Below are positions 33,545-44,394 of a stretch of DNA of 64,000 nt, piece by piece; the first letter of the stretch is position 1, and every line of letters starts with the position of its first letter. The translations under genes were made by a program, and so were the position numbers. This stretch comes from Macrostomum hystrix (Eukaryota > Platyhelminthes > Macrostomidae). The notes below the pieces were generated by a model that searched no databases, was not told the DNA's origin, and worked only from the letters and a program-made list of their open reading frames with translations. The stretch lies in assembly GCA_950097015.1 (NCBI GenBank), contig CATNEN010000038.1, forward strand, positions 1,978,501-2,042,500. Reading direction: 5' to 3'.

Positions 33545-34427
33545 TCAATATTCTGTCATCTCTCAATCTTCTGAGATCTACTGTCAATCTTCTGAGATCT
33601 ACTGTCAATCTTCTGAGATCTACTGTCAATCTTCTGAGATCTACTGTCAATCTTCTGAGATCTACTGTCAATCTTCTGAGAGATCTACTGTCAATCTTCT
33701 GAGAGATCTACTGTCAATCTTCTGAGAGATCTGCTGTCAATCTTCTGAGAGATCTACTGTCAATCTTCTGAGAGATCTACTGTCAATCTTCTGAGAGATC
33801 TACTGTCAATCTTCTGAGAGATCTACTGTCAATCTTCTGAGAGATCTACTGTCAATCTTCTGAGAGATCTACTGTCAATCTTCTGAGAGATCTACTGTCA
33901 ATCTTCTGAGAGATCTACTGTCAATCTTCTGAGAGATCTACTGTCAATCTTCTGAGAGATCTACTGTCAATCTTCTGAGAGATCTACTGTCAATCTTCTG
34001 AGAGATCTACTGTCAATCTTCTGAGAGATCTACTGTCAATCTTCTTAGAGATCTACTGTCAATCTTCTGAGAGATCTACTGTCAATCTTCTGAGAGATCT
34101 ACTGTCAATCTTCTGAGAGATCTACTGTCAATCTTCTGAGAGATCTACTGTCAATCTTCTGAGAGATCTACTGTCAATCTTCTGAGAGATCTACTGTCAA
34201 TCTTCTGAGAGATCTACTGTCAATCTTCTGAGATCTACTGTCAATCTTCTGAGATCTACTGTCAATCTTCTGAGAGATCTACTGTCAATCTTCTGAGAGA
34301 TCTACTGTCAATCTTCTGAGAGATCTACTGTCAATCTTCTGAGAGATCTACTGTCAATCTTCTGAGAGATCTACTGTCAATCTTCTGAGAGATCTACTGT
34401 CAATCTTCTGAGAGATCTACTGTCAAT
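33545..34427. repeat. 21/23-bp minisatellite
   Basis: About 38 units of GATCTACTGTCAATCTTCTG plus AGA. First come 21-bp forms, then mostly 23-bp forms with an extra GA. Degenerate relatives precede it from about 33475. Homogeneity is very high in the centre. Confidence 0.95.
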
Positions 34428-34550
34428 CATTTCATATATAATGTCACCTGAGATCTACATGCATTGATCTGCTACGTCTCCATATACTTCACGTCTCTCT
34501 TTGATCCCAATCCCAAACGTCGCTCTTACAAATGACAAAGACAAGCTCAC

Positions 34551-34664
34551 CTGATTCAATAAGATTTATGTGGACTTTTTCTGAATCTACTGAATTATTT
34601 GTATAATAGGTAAGAGCGGCTTCATGCCACAAAGCACTCAACTCATAGAAATCTTTTGTTTTAC
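34551..34664 (-). CDS. Candidate isolated exon, unknown gene
   Basis: A 114-nt open stretch with a plausible acceptor (CGCGTGTACAG) and a strong donor (TCAG|GTGAGC) in matching phases. It encodes KTKDFYELSALWHEAALTYY and continues to NLIES. The composition is like a real helical protein, but I do not recognise it and cannot find neighbours that join to it. The acceptor sequence ACAG|GTAAAA could instead be a donor. Confidence 0.3.
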
Positions 34665-35054
34665 CTGTACACGCGGATGACAATACTAATCTGGTGCCTT
34701 ATTTGCGGCCAATCAATAGAAGAGCAGCCATTGCGACCACGCCTTGTGCTGCCCAGTCAAGGCTTCCCCCCTTCGTAGTCTGCCGATTGCTTATATGAAG
34801 ACAAAAGCAGAGATTTCATGACTGCGATTCTCAAGGCCGAAATACTTACTGCCGCAAAAAATGAACAGCGCGATTAAACAGGCGCTGGTGCAACAGCTCA
34901 TTGTGCAGTCCCTCAATGACAGAGCGGCACAATTTTCTGGTAAACCGTAAACAGCTTTGATGTTCTAATGCTGATACTTCAATTCTTGTATTCGTTGTGG
35001 CCATTTTTAGTTCTAATGTTGACAACAATACCGTACACAGGTTTGTACTATGCC

Positions 35055-35265
35055 ATGGCCTTTCCACTGTCAGGCAGGGTACACTCTCACTGTGCCTTGG
35101 AGGGTTGGCCCTCAAGGGCGTAAATTGCACGACAAGCCCCCAAGCCTTCTATCCGCGGCTGCGCCCTAAATAAATGTGGCCTTGCCGTGGAATCTAACTT
35201 AGGGACCGTTGTGCGAGAGGCAAACGCGATAACCGCTCTGCCACCGACCCCCTGAATCGAGCTCA
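35055..35265 (-). mobile_element. SINE, minus strand, tRNA-like head intact
   Basis: Reverse complemented, it begins GGGGTCGGTGGCAGAGCGGT (A-box region), then TTTGCCTCTCGCACAACGGT and a B-box-like GTTAGATTCC. The family core GCAATTTACGCCCTTGAGGG follows. The distal half present at 57.9 kb is missing, so this copy is truncated. Confidence 0.85.
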
Positions 35266-35298
35266 TGGAGCTTCATGGTTTTTTTAACTGAATCCCAG

Positions 35299-35453
35299 AT
35301 CATAAAAATCCTTATTCAGCGTCAGCTCCAACCCGCTCAAAGCTCGACAAAGTCGCGGCGGAACGCGAATCGATGTCAGCGGCAGGAAGCAATCCTGAAT
35401 GCGCGGATGGCAGCGCCGAACGCAGCTCTAATCCGCGGCGTCATCGACCCTAG
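35299..35453 (+). CDS. Candidate terminal exon, unknown gene
   Basis: A GC-richer segment after a T-rich acceptor (TTTTTTAACTGAATCCCAG). One frame reads SKLDKVAAERESMSAAGSNP and continues to a TAG at 35451. A different frame over the same bases stays open to about 35496. The upstream exon is not found, and the SINE lies directly upstream. No family match; it could be chance. Confidence 0.22.
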
Positions 35454-36236
35454 ACCTTCGACTGTACCTTCTGGGTCATTGTGGGCGGCTGTTTAATGTA
35501 CTACTACGAGTAATTGCTTTAACTATTAGCTCACCGTATAAAAAAGATCTAAGAAAGCAATGCGACTGTTTGTTTCTCACAAACAAACAGTTTGTTTCTT
35601 AAATCAACATTTCCTGAACATTTTATTGCTTTTATAGTATAAGTGAAATGTCTTAGTGAGTTTAGTTGAATTGAAAGAGGCTAGCTAAAAGAAAACATAT
35701 AATTTAATGCGAGTCTAGCATTTCATCGATAATGTGAAAATGATTTGATTTAACAGCCTTAGCTCTTTTATATATTACTGTTAGTAGGAAATAACTTCAA
35801 AATGATAAATATTCTCGTCATTCTGCCATTAGTGCCTGTGGTAGCCGCGAAAGAACTGCTGTTTAATCGTTTTCTACTAAAAAGTTGTAATTCATGGAAT
35901 ATTAAAATGATTGAATCTATTGTTCCGCTCATCTAGTATTTATGTGCTAGGTAAATTGATTAAAACTTAGTCTTTCTAACAGCTACGAGCATTGTAAAAT
36001 AACAAACGAATCGTCCTTACAATGTAGAACCAGTTTAGTGTAAAACGGTCTATAGTCTATGGTAAATTTTGATATCCACAGTAAATCAGATGTCCATGAC
36101 ACACGGTACTTCGTGTTTACAAGTGGCCATTGACGCTCATAAACACAAAAATCATGTGTAGCTAAGTGCCACACGATTGATCAATTGACGTAATAACCAT
36201 GTTCAATAGTATCTACCAGAGAGGCTACGAAGTCAT
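35454..36236. other. Non-coding spacer
   Basis: AT-rich 3' flank of the cysteine-rich gene; nothing else seen. Confidence 0.4.
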
Positions 36237-38276
36237 CTAAGGCACAAGGCTGCACACGGTAGCCAGGTTCGCCTGAACGCAGACACAGCGCAGTCTGACG
36301 GTCAGGCCCCGGCTGTTGACTTCGTTTCGAATGTAGCTGGAGCCCAGTTTCACGGGCCGATTATTCTCGTCGACGCAATCGCTAGTGATCGGGTTCTCGC
36401 TGGTTGGAAAGCAGTTCACATATTGGCCGAGGTTGTTGCAGCGGCATTTCATGCTCTCATTGCGGCTGTTAAGAATGATCACTGGGTCGCCTGGCGGCCT
36501 GGAGATGTTGCGAAAGTCCAAGCAGCCGATGAAGTTCAGGCCTAAATTGCGGTTCGGGTCCTTCACTGGCTGGCAGGTGAAGTTCATCTCCGGGCTTGCA
36601 GTTGGCGAAATTGGCGATGGGAGAAATTTAGAGCACAGAAATTTAGATAAAGAAAGAAATTGGATGAGGGATGGTGAGAGAGGGGTGAGTGAGGGTGAGG
36701 GAGGGTGAGTGAGGGTGAGGGAGAGTGAGGGAGGGTGAGGGAGAGTGAGGGAGGGTGAGAGAGGGTGAGGGAGGGTGAGAGAGGGTGAGGGAGGGTGAGG
36801 AAGAGTGAGGGAGGGTGAGGGAGGGTGAGGGAGGGTGAGGGAGGGTGAGGGAGGGTGAGGAAGAGTGAGGGAGGGTGAGGGAGGGTGAGGGAGGGTGAGG
36901 GAGGGTGAGGGAGAATGAGGGAGGGTGAGGGAGGATTAGACTGGGTCAGACAGGGTGAAAGGGGGTTTGAATTTGAATCACTGGCAGTGGTTAGTGGTTG
37001 GCACAGGAAGAGCTGTTTGTCAAAGTTTCACAGTACATGAGGACTAATTTAGCAATCGATCCAAAGGTCAAAATAAACTAGCAAGCATGTGACTTCGAAA
37101 CTGCAGACTTTGGAAGCACCTGCAACGACCCTGGCCGGGTTACAGCATAAGCAGGCTTTAACCGGAAATCAGACCTAAGTATCAGTTCAGGTGGTTTACA
37201 CTCCTGTCCTCGTTGCTAATTATGCTTTTTCGCAGTCAAGACTGACCTCCAAGGTCCAAATTTGGAAACACACATTGGATTAACAGTAGGACTACAAAGC
37301 CTTTTTGCCGCCCGTTTTTATACCAAAGTGGGGAAGAATTATCCCCCCCGACATTTTTTTGCTGCGCCCGAACGGAGCAACGCAAGCAAAGAAAAACTCA
37401 AGAACGCGCGCCAACTTTTAGTTGAGCATCTTCTGAAACAAGAACCAAGTCGCCAGCCCTTCAGACCGTCGAGATATTCAACGGTTCTGACCGAAGGTCA
37501 GATTTTTCCCATAAGCGCTAGTATATTTCATACACCCCTATACACGAATGAGCACTGCGCCTCAGTGCGGCCTTGCCAGGTCTTCAAACTTTGTCAGCAC
37601 GTCACCCGAATGTGCCTGCATCATCTCCGACTTCGGTGGTCACCGCCCTTTATCCAGACGGAGCTTTTGAACCTTCGACAGGTGGCACCAGCCGACTATT
37701 GACACCCTGATGCGGATTTCTCTACTTTCGCTGATCAAGCCTCGAAATTTGGCAGCATTTAACTACATTCAACACCAATGCCACAATGGTCTTTCCCCAT
37801 CGTTTTGGGAAATGCAGACTATAATGATTGAGAGTATCGTACCTGCCCACCATCTGGTCTATGCAGGTGCACTGCATGCGAGTCGTAGTCTGGGTCGGGG
37901 TCAGGGATCCGCGATCAACGACCGTCTCTAGAACTTGCACGTGCAACGTGCGCCGCTCGTCAACCATCTGGCAGAGGTTTTCGCTTTTGCAGCGGCAGAC
38001 CTTGCTCTGGCAGCCGTCCTGACAGCGGTGAGAATGGCTCAACGTTGAAGGCATTGGGTTCGAATTTTCTATGAAGCTCTAGACAGGTTTTGTTGACCCA
38101 TATACTGGGGAAGAACCTTAGCTAATTATAATTACCTGCGGATGTGGCAGCATGTGGCCAATTGGATACTTTCTCCCATCTCTGCCGGTGCATTCCAGGC
38201 CGTTGACAGCAGTAGCTAGGGCTAGCAGCAGCAGCAGCATCATCAGCGTTTTTGTCTGTATAACTTTGCCAATCAT
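36237..38276 (-). CDS. Secreted cysteine-rich repeat protein, unknown family
   Basis: Three exons with consistent phases (38136-38276, 37843-38078 and 36237-36594) give about 244 residues. The N-terminus is a clear signal peptide: MIGKVIQTKT, a Leu/Met-rich core, then ATAVNG as the likely cleavage region, so the protein is secreted. The mature part has about 20 cysteines arranged as recurring elements. One is a C-x(n)-G-R-x-Y/V-x-x-G turn (ECTGRDGRKYPIG; DCVDENNRPVKLG). The other is a C-x-C pair followed by a third Cys 6-9 residues later (VCRCKSENLC; KCRCNNLGQYVNC; RCVCVQANLATVC). I infer two or three tandem modules joined by disulphides, faintly like VWC-type domains. There are two N-glycosylation sequons (NFT, NES) and no membrane segment. 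The exon 3 acceptor (CAACTGCAAG) is weak. The function is unknown; matrix, mucus or adhesive secretion are possibilities only. Confidence 0.72.
36660..36950. repeat. G-rich 10-bp array in intron 2 of the cysteine-rich gene
   Basis: GGGTGAGGGA repeated with few variants, giving closely spaced G-triplets on the plus strand (the template strand of the host gene). Such runs can fold as G-quadruplexes. Confidence 0.9.
37270..37715 (-). repeat. Dispersed repeat, copy A
   Basis: Reverse complement is clearly similar over roughly 430 bp to 61893-62295. Shared blocks include GGTGACCACCGAAG, CATTCGGGTGAC, GGCGCAGTGCT, GGGGTGTATGAAATA, CTAGCGCTT and TCGACGGTCTGAAG. A 146-codon frame crosses it on the plus strand but is not conserved in the other copy. 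It lies in intron 2 of the cysteine-rich gene. Confidence 0.85.
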
Positions 38277-38756
38277 TCTATTCTATTAGTAAATTTGCTT
38301 CGTTCGAAATTTCGTTGCAGAACAAATGTGTAGCTCTGCACTCTCGCGCCACTTGCACAAGCAGGTTATAGTCGCAAATGTGTGTGCGTGTGTGTGTGCG
38401 CGCGTGTGTTGGTTTGTTTATCTGGATGAATTTATAGTTTAGATTGCCGCAACGGAAGCTGCAAAGCAATGGCTTTAGGTTATGTTTATCCACAGCGTTA
38501 GACATTGTGACCCGATGATTCGCACTTACTCAGGGATTTTGAGAATCGGGAATAGAGCTTCTGAGCCAATCGGAACCAACATATTGGGGATTTATCGCCC
38601 AAATTTAACGCACTGGTTAGCATTTGCCATCAAAGCATTAATGAAAGCGGAGATCTGGGCTGATTCGCAAATTCTGATGGAACAGATCTACCGAATGGCG
38701 ATGTTACAGATGCTGAAAATGGGAACAAACTCGACTTCTCACAGCACGCCAAGGAT

Positions 38757-40812
38757 TTAAAGAAGGTCAAAAACAGAAGGTCAGAAACAGAAGGTCAAAA
38801 ACAGAAGGTCAGAAACAGAAGGTCTGAAACAGAAGGTCGGAAACAGAAGGTCTGAAACAGAAGGTCTGAAACAGAAGGTCGGAAACAGAAGGTCGAAAAC
38901 AGAAGGTCAGAAACAGAAGGTCTGAAACAGAAGGTCGGAAACAGAAGGTCGGAAACAGAAGGTCGGAAACAGAAGGTCGGAAACAGAAGGTCGGAAACAG
39001 AAGGTCGGAAACAGAAGGTCAGAAACAGAAGGTCGGAAACAGAAGGTCTGAAACAGAAGGTCGGAAACAGAAGGTCAGAAACAGAAGGTCGGAAACAGAA
39101 GGTCAAAAACAGAAGGTCAAAAACAGAAGGTCAGAAACAGAAGGTCAGAAACAGAAGGTCAGAAACAGAAGGTCGGAAACAGAAGGTCGGAAACAGAAGG
39201 TCAGAAACAGAAGGTCAGAAACAGAAGGTCGGAAACAGAAGGTCGGAAACAGAAGGTCAAAAACAGAAGGTCAGAAACAGAAGGTCAAAAACAGAAGGTC
39301 AAAAACAGAAGGTCAGAAACAGAAGGTCAGAAACAGAAGGTCAGAAACAGAAGGTCGGAAACAGAAGGTAGGAAACAGAAGGTCAGAAACAGAAGGTCAG
39401 AAACAGAAGGTCGGAAACAGAAGGTCGGAAACAGAAGGTCAGAAACAGAAGGTCAGAAACAGAAGGTCGGAAACAGAAGGTCAGAAACAGAAGGTCAGAA
39501 ACAGAAGGTCGGAAACAGAAGGTAGGAAACAGAAGGTAAGAAACAGAAGGTCAGAAACAGAAGGTCGGAAACAGAAGTTCGGAAACAGAAGGTCAGAAAC
39601 AGAAGGTCGGAAACAGAAGGTCGGAAACAGAAGGTCGGAAACAGAAGGTCAGAAACAGAAGGTCAGAAACAGAAGGTCGGAAACAGAAGGTAGGAAACAG
39701 AAGGTCAGAAACAGAAGGTCAGAAACAGAAGGTCGGAAACAGAAGGTCGGAAACAGAAGGTCAGAAACAGAAGGTCAGAAACAGAAGGTCGGAAACAGAA
39801 GGTCAGAAACAGAAGGTCAGAAACAGAAGGTCGGAAACAGAAGGTAGGAAACAGAAGGTAAGAAACAGAAGGTCAGAAACAGAAGGTCGGAAACAGAAGT
39901 TCGGAAACAGAAGGTCAGAAACAGAAGGTCGGAAACAGAAGGTCGGAAACAGAAGGTCGGAAACAGAAGGTCAGAAACAGAAGGTCAGAAACAGAAGGTC
40001 GGAAACAGAAGGTCGGAAACAGAAGGTGGGAAACAGAAGGTCAGAAACAGAAGGTCAGAAACAGAAGGTCGGAAACAGAAGGTCAGAAACAGAAGGTCAG
40101 AAACAGAAGGTCGGAAACAGAAGGTCGGAAACAGAAGGTCAGAAACAGAAGGTCAGAAACAGAAGGTCTGAAACAGAAGGTCAGAAACAGAAGGTCGGAA
40201 ACAGAAGGTCGGAAACAGAAGGTCAGAAACAGAAGGTCAGAAACAGAAGGTCGGAAACAGAAGGTCAGAAACAGAAGGTCAGAAACAGAAGGTCGGAAAC
40301 AGAAGGTAGGAAACAGAAGGTAAGAAACAGAAGGTCGGAAACAGAAGGTCGGAAACAGAAGGTCGGAAACAGAAGTTCGGAAACAGAAGGTCGGAAACAG
40401 AAGGTCGGAAACAGAAGGTCAGAAACAGAAGGTCGGAAACAGAGGGTCAGAAACAGAAGGTCGGAAACAGAAGGTCGGAAACAGAAGGTCGGAAACAGAA
40501 GGTCGGAAACAGAAGGTCGGAAACAGAAGGTCGGAAACAGAAGGTCAGAAACAGAAGGTCGGAAACAGAGGGTCAGAAACAGAAGGTCGGAAACAGAAGG
40601 TCGGAAACAGAAGGTCTGAAACAGAAGGTCTGAAACAGAAGGTCAGAAACAGAATATCGGAAACAGAAGGTCAGAAACAGAAGGTCAGAAACAGAAGGTC
40701 TGAAACAGAATATCGGAAACAGAAGGTCGGAAACAGAAGGTCAGAAACAGAAGGTCTGAAACAGAATATCGGAAACAGAATATCGGAAACAGAAGGTCGG
40801 AAACAGAAGGTT
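38757..40812. repeat. 14-bp satellite, about 2.1 kb, with higher-order structure
   Basis: About 145 units of GAAACAGAAGGTCG with the final base pair varying (TCG, TCA, TCT, TAG, TAA). Rare variants recur at fixed offsets: GGTAGG at 39369 and 39691, the GGTAGG-GGTAAG pair near 39525 and 39847, and GAAGTTCGG near 39575 and 39897. All are 322 bp apart (23 units), showing a block duplication. Long frames in it are artefacts. It begins about 480 bp upstream of the cysteine-rich gene start. Confidence 0.97.
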
Positions 40813-41574
40813 CAGCAATAAAATATGAGGACCAATAAGCATCGATTGTTGAGATTACAGCACCCAAACTGTCAGCGGATCTTGTACATATGTAAAAGAG
40901 TCGTGAGAAGCACTTCAAGTCGACCAATCTTGCTTCGCAGCGCACACTATATCCCTGATTTCCAAGTGATATATTGTGACCCACTTCTTTAGTAAGCTTT
41001 CGGGTGATAGAAAATATCTGCAAGTCTTCATCGTAGATGAAGGCCTCTCAACTCGAACTTCTTTTAACCAACTCAGCCACCCAGCAGCAGCAGCAACACC
41101 CACGCATATCCTTGTCTACATTTGCTTCTCTATCCAGCGAGCTCTTCGCCATCCCTCTACCCTAGCTGACCAAGTTCGAGTCCTCGAGTCTATAGCGGCA
41201 CACAGCAGCGTCGATAATAAGATGCTCTCTTCTCTCCCGTCTCTCTTGCCTGGCCATCTCAATCCCAACCAGTCCGTCAAGTCGCGAGGGAGACTCAGCA
41301 GTGCTCGATATTGATAAGGGGACAAATCCTAGCCAAGCGTTCTCAAATCCTTACCAACCACTTCGTCATCAGGTGGAGCAATGACGGCCTGTAGCTGTGG
41401 ACACGAGTGAGCCAGTTTGTCAATCGGTAAAGTGCTTTGCAAACTGTTCTATCATACAAATTAGAGTTGTTTAAAGTTGTTTTGTTTAAGTGATCTATTG
41501 CAGTTATATTGTAGGTTCTAATCGGGACCTTGGCTTGTAAGAGGCAAACGCGTTACACCGCTCTGCCCCTGAAG
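40813..41574. other. Unassigned sequence between arrays, weak coding hints
   Basis: Not low-complexity. A minus-strand frame at about 40820-41035 reads through GYSVRCEARLVDLKCFSRLF and onward. A plus-strand frame at 40976-41314 ends SRGRLSSARY. They overlap on opposite strands, so at most one is real, and neither matches a family I know. At 41525-41575 GAGGCAAACGCGTTACACCG resembles the minus-strand SINE head, so a SINE remnant is likely. Confidence 0.35.
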
Positions 41575-41945
41575 ACCTGAATTATAGACACTGAAGCCCT
41601 GAAGAATAGACACTGAAGACAGACCTGAATTATAGAAAGATAATGTAACCATGAAGGATCGACACTGAAACCCTGAAGGATAGACACTGAAGCCCTGAAG
41701 GATAGACACTGAAGCCCTGAAGGATAGACACTGAAGCCCTGAAGGATAGACACTGAAGCCCTGAAGGATAGACACTGAAGCCCTGAAGGATAGACACTGA
41801 AGCCCTGAAGGATAGACACTGAAGCCCTGAAGGATAGACACTGAAGCCCTGAAGGATAGACACTGAAGCCCTGAAGGATAGACACTGAAGCCCTGAAGGA
41901 TAGACACTGAAGCCCTGAAGGATAGACAAACACCGAAAATTAATT
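41575..41945. repeat. 22-bp minisatellite
   Basis: About 13 highly uniform copies of TAGACACTGAAGCCCTGAAG plus GA, with degenerate ends. Frames on the minus strand (repeating SFRASVSILQGFSVYPSGL) are artefacts. Confidence 0.95.
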
Positions 41946-42139
41946 AGGATAGAGATAGACACTGAGACCGTGGAAGATGGTCAGACACAGAAGCCCTGAG
42001 AGAAGGGACACCAATAGCTATAGTTTCTCAATTTCATGTCTAGTCTAGTCTAGAAGTCTAAAACTGTAAGTGTTTTTCAGCAATTGAATATATACATAAA
42101 TATACATGAGCGAATTAGAGCTCTACAGCAGATCAATCA

Positions 42140-42179
42140 ATGGACGTCTCAGCGAACTCTGATGGAAGCGAAATTATTG
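42140..42179 (+). CDS. Candidate first exon, unknown gene
   Basis: ATG opening MDVSANSDGSEII, then a consensus donor (ATTG|GTAAGT). A possible continuation is the basic frame 43841-44034 (phase compatible, ending at a TGA), but its acceptor (ATAAGAG) is poor and about 1 kb of satellite lies between. No homology is known. Confidence 0.22.
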
Positions 42180-42719
42180 GTAAGTTTCCGGTCATTTTCT
42201 TGTTGCTTTAACAAATTCTAAAAAAAATCTCACGATTGTACTGAGTTCTGCCTTGTTAGTAGTATGATGCGAATCAAGAATTTCAAATTGCGCATTAGTA
42301 AAAATCTCATTTTTGTTGGCCCCTGCATCCAGCCTGATCTCAAATCCCATTCCGTTAAATCCCATTTTGGTCGGGTAAATTTGAGTACACGACAAACTCT
42401 GCTCATAATTAAGTACTAAGAGACACGCATTATGTTCTCAAATGACACCCAAATTGAAATCCTCGCGATTGAAACCAAACCCACTGCAGAGGAATGTAAG
42501 AAACAGACACCTGGAATTATAGATTTTCTCTCTATAAAGATTAATTACACTTAAATCTATTAAAAATGCATTAGTAAGGCCAGCTAACTAAAATCTCTAA
42601 CTAACTTGAATAACTTGACTAAAATCCAGGTAGCTTATTTAGATGCCTTAGGTTTGAAGTTTCATTTTAATATAAAATTTAATGGATAGATAGCCAAATT
42701 GCAGGAAATTTTACTGTTG
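42180..42719. other. AT-rich non-coding sequence
   Basis: No gene or repeat recognised before scattered ATTGACAG-type units begin near 42720. Confidence 0.4.
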
Positions 42720-43800
42720 GATTGACAGAAATTTCAATGAGATTGACCGGAAAGACACGGTGAAAAAGACAGAAAATGCGATAAGATTGACAGAATAGTG
42801 AAAGTGAGATTGACAGAAAAGACAGTGCGATCGACAAACGAGCGTAAAAGACAGTGAGATTGACTAAATAATCTCAGTGAGATTGACAGATAAGACACAG
42901 GGAGATTGTGAGAGACGCAGGGAGATTGTCAGAATAGTGAAAGTGAGATTGACAGATAAGAAGACACAGGGAGATTGACAGATAAGACACTGTGAGATTG
43001 ACAGATAAGACACAGGGAGATTGACAGATAAGACACTGTGAGATTGACAGATAAGACACAGTGAGATTGTGAGAGACGCAGGGAGATTGTCAGAATAGTG
43101 AAAGTGAGATTGACAGATAAGACACAGGGAGATTGACAGATAAGACACAGGGAGATTGACAGACAAGACACAGTGAGATTGACAGATAAGACACAGGGAG
43201 ATTGAAAGATAAGACACAGTGAGATTGACAGATAAGACACAGGGAGATTGACAGATAAGACACAGTGAGATTGACAGATAAGACACAGTGAGATTGACAG
43301 ATAAGACACAGGGAGATTGACAGATAAGACACTGTGAGATTGACAGATAAGACACAGGGAGATTGACAGATAAGACACAGTGAGATTGACAGATAAGACA
43401 CAGTGAGATTGACAGATAAGACACAGGGAGATTGACAGATAAGACACTGTGAGATTGACAGATAAGACACAGGGAGATTGACAGATAAGACACAGGGAGA
43501 TTGTGAGAGACGCAGGGAGATTGTCAGAATAGTGAAAGTGAGATTGACAGCTAAGACACAGGGAGATTGACAGATAAGACACAGGGAGATTGACATAAGA
43601 CACAGGGAGATTGACAGATAAGACACTGTGAGATTGACAGATAAGACACAGGGAGATTGACAGATAAGACACAGGGAGATTGACAGATAAGACACTGTGA
43701 GATTGATAGCTAAGACACTGTGAGATTGACAGATAAGACACAGTGAGATTGACAGATAAGGCACAGGGAGATTGACTGTGAGACTGTGAGACTGTCACTG
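42720..43800. repeat. 22-23-bp satellite
   Basis: Units of GAGATTGACAGATAAGACAC plus AGG, AGT or TGT; the first 150 bp is degenerate. An unusual block, GAGAGACGCAGGGAGATTGT followed by CAGAATAGTGAAA, recurs three times (about 42910, 43070 and 43505), marking higher-order units. Open minus-strand frames up to 289 codons are artefacts. Confidence 0.95.
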
Positions 43801-44394
43801 TGAGACTGACTTAAGTGAACTCAAGAATCAACCATAAGAGAAGAGGCTGGATCGACTGCGCCAAAGGCCGGGCTGACAAGAGTGCATCAGCGAGAGCGCA
43901 AAGGAAACCTTGGCGACAAGCAGCAAATTGAAACCGCCAAACGGTCTCTCAGGCAGCCAGTGGCGCGTGGATGGCAAAGGACGAGGGCTAGGCTCGGGCG
44001 GCTTCCTAAAAGGTGCTCCATGAATTATTTATGAAGCTTTCGATTCTTTTCTTTTTCTTAGAAATAGCTCCAAGCCGTCCGACCGTGAAAAGATGAAGAG
44101 GCTTCCTGGGTCTCGACGCAGCGATCGCGCTGCTTCTATTTTTAGATTTTGCAACAGAGGCAGGTGAAAGAGCCAGAAAATGGGAATTTTGGCCCAACTG
44201 AGTGCTGCTTTACTGGCCAAACAACAAAAGAAAGAATTTCAGAGTGTGTGTGACCCTGCATAAGGCCCTCTCTCAGCCGTCCTTTACTGGGTCCCTTTTG
44301 TGTTCCTCTTTACCACAATTTTCGCATCAGTTCTCATGCTAAACTTGGGTTTTCCTAAAATTAGACCTCCAAATCGACGCAATTACAGCATTAA
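43801..44394. other. Unique sequence between two satellites
   Basis: GC-richer than its surroundings. It contains a basic plus-strand frame (43841-44034) of 60-odd codons with no known match. Nothing else supportable. Confidence 0.35.
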
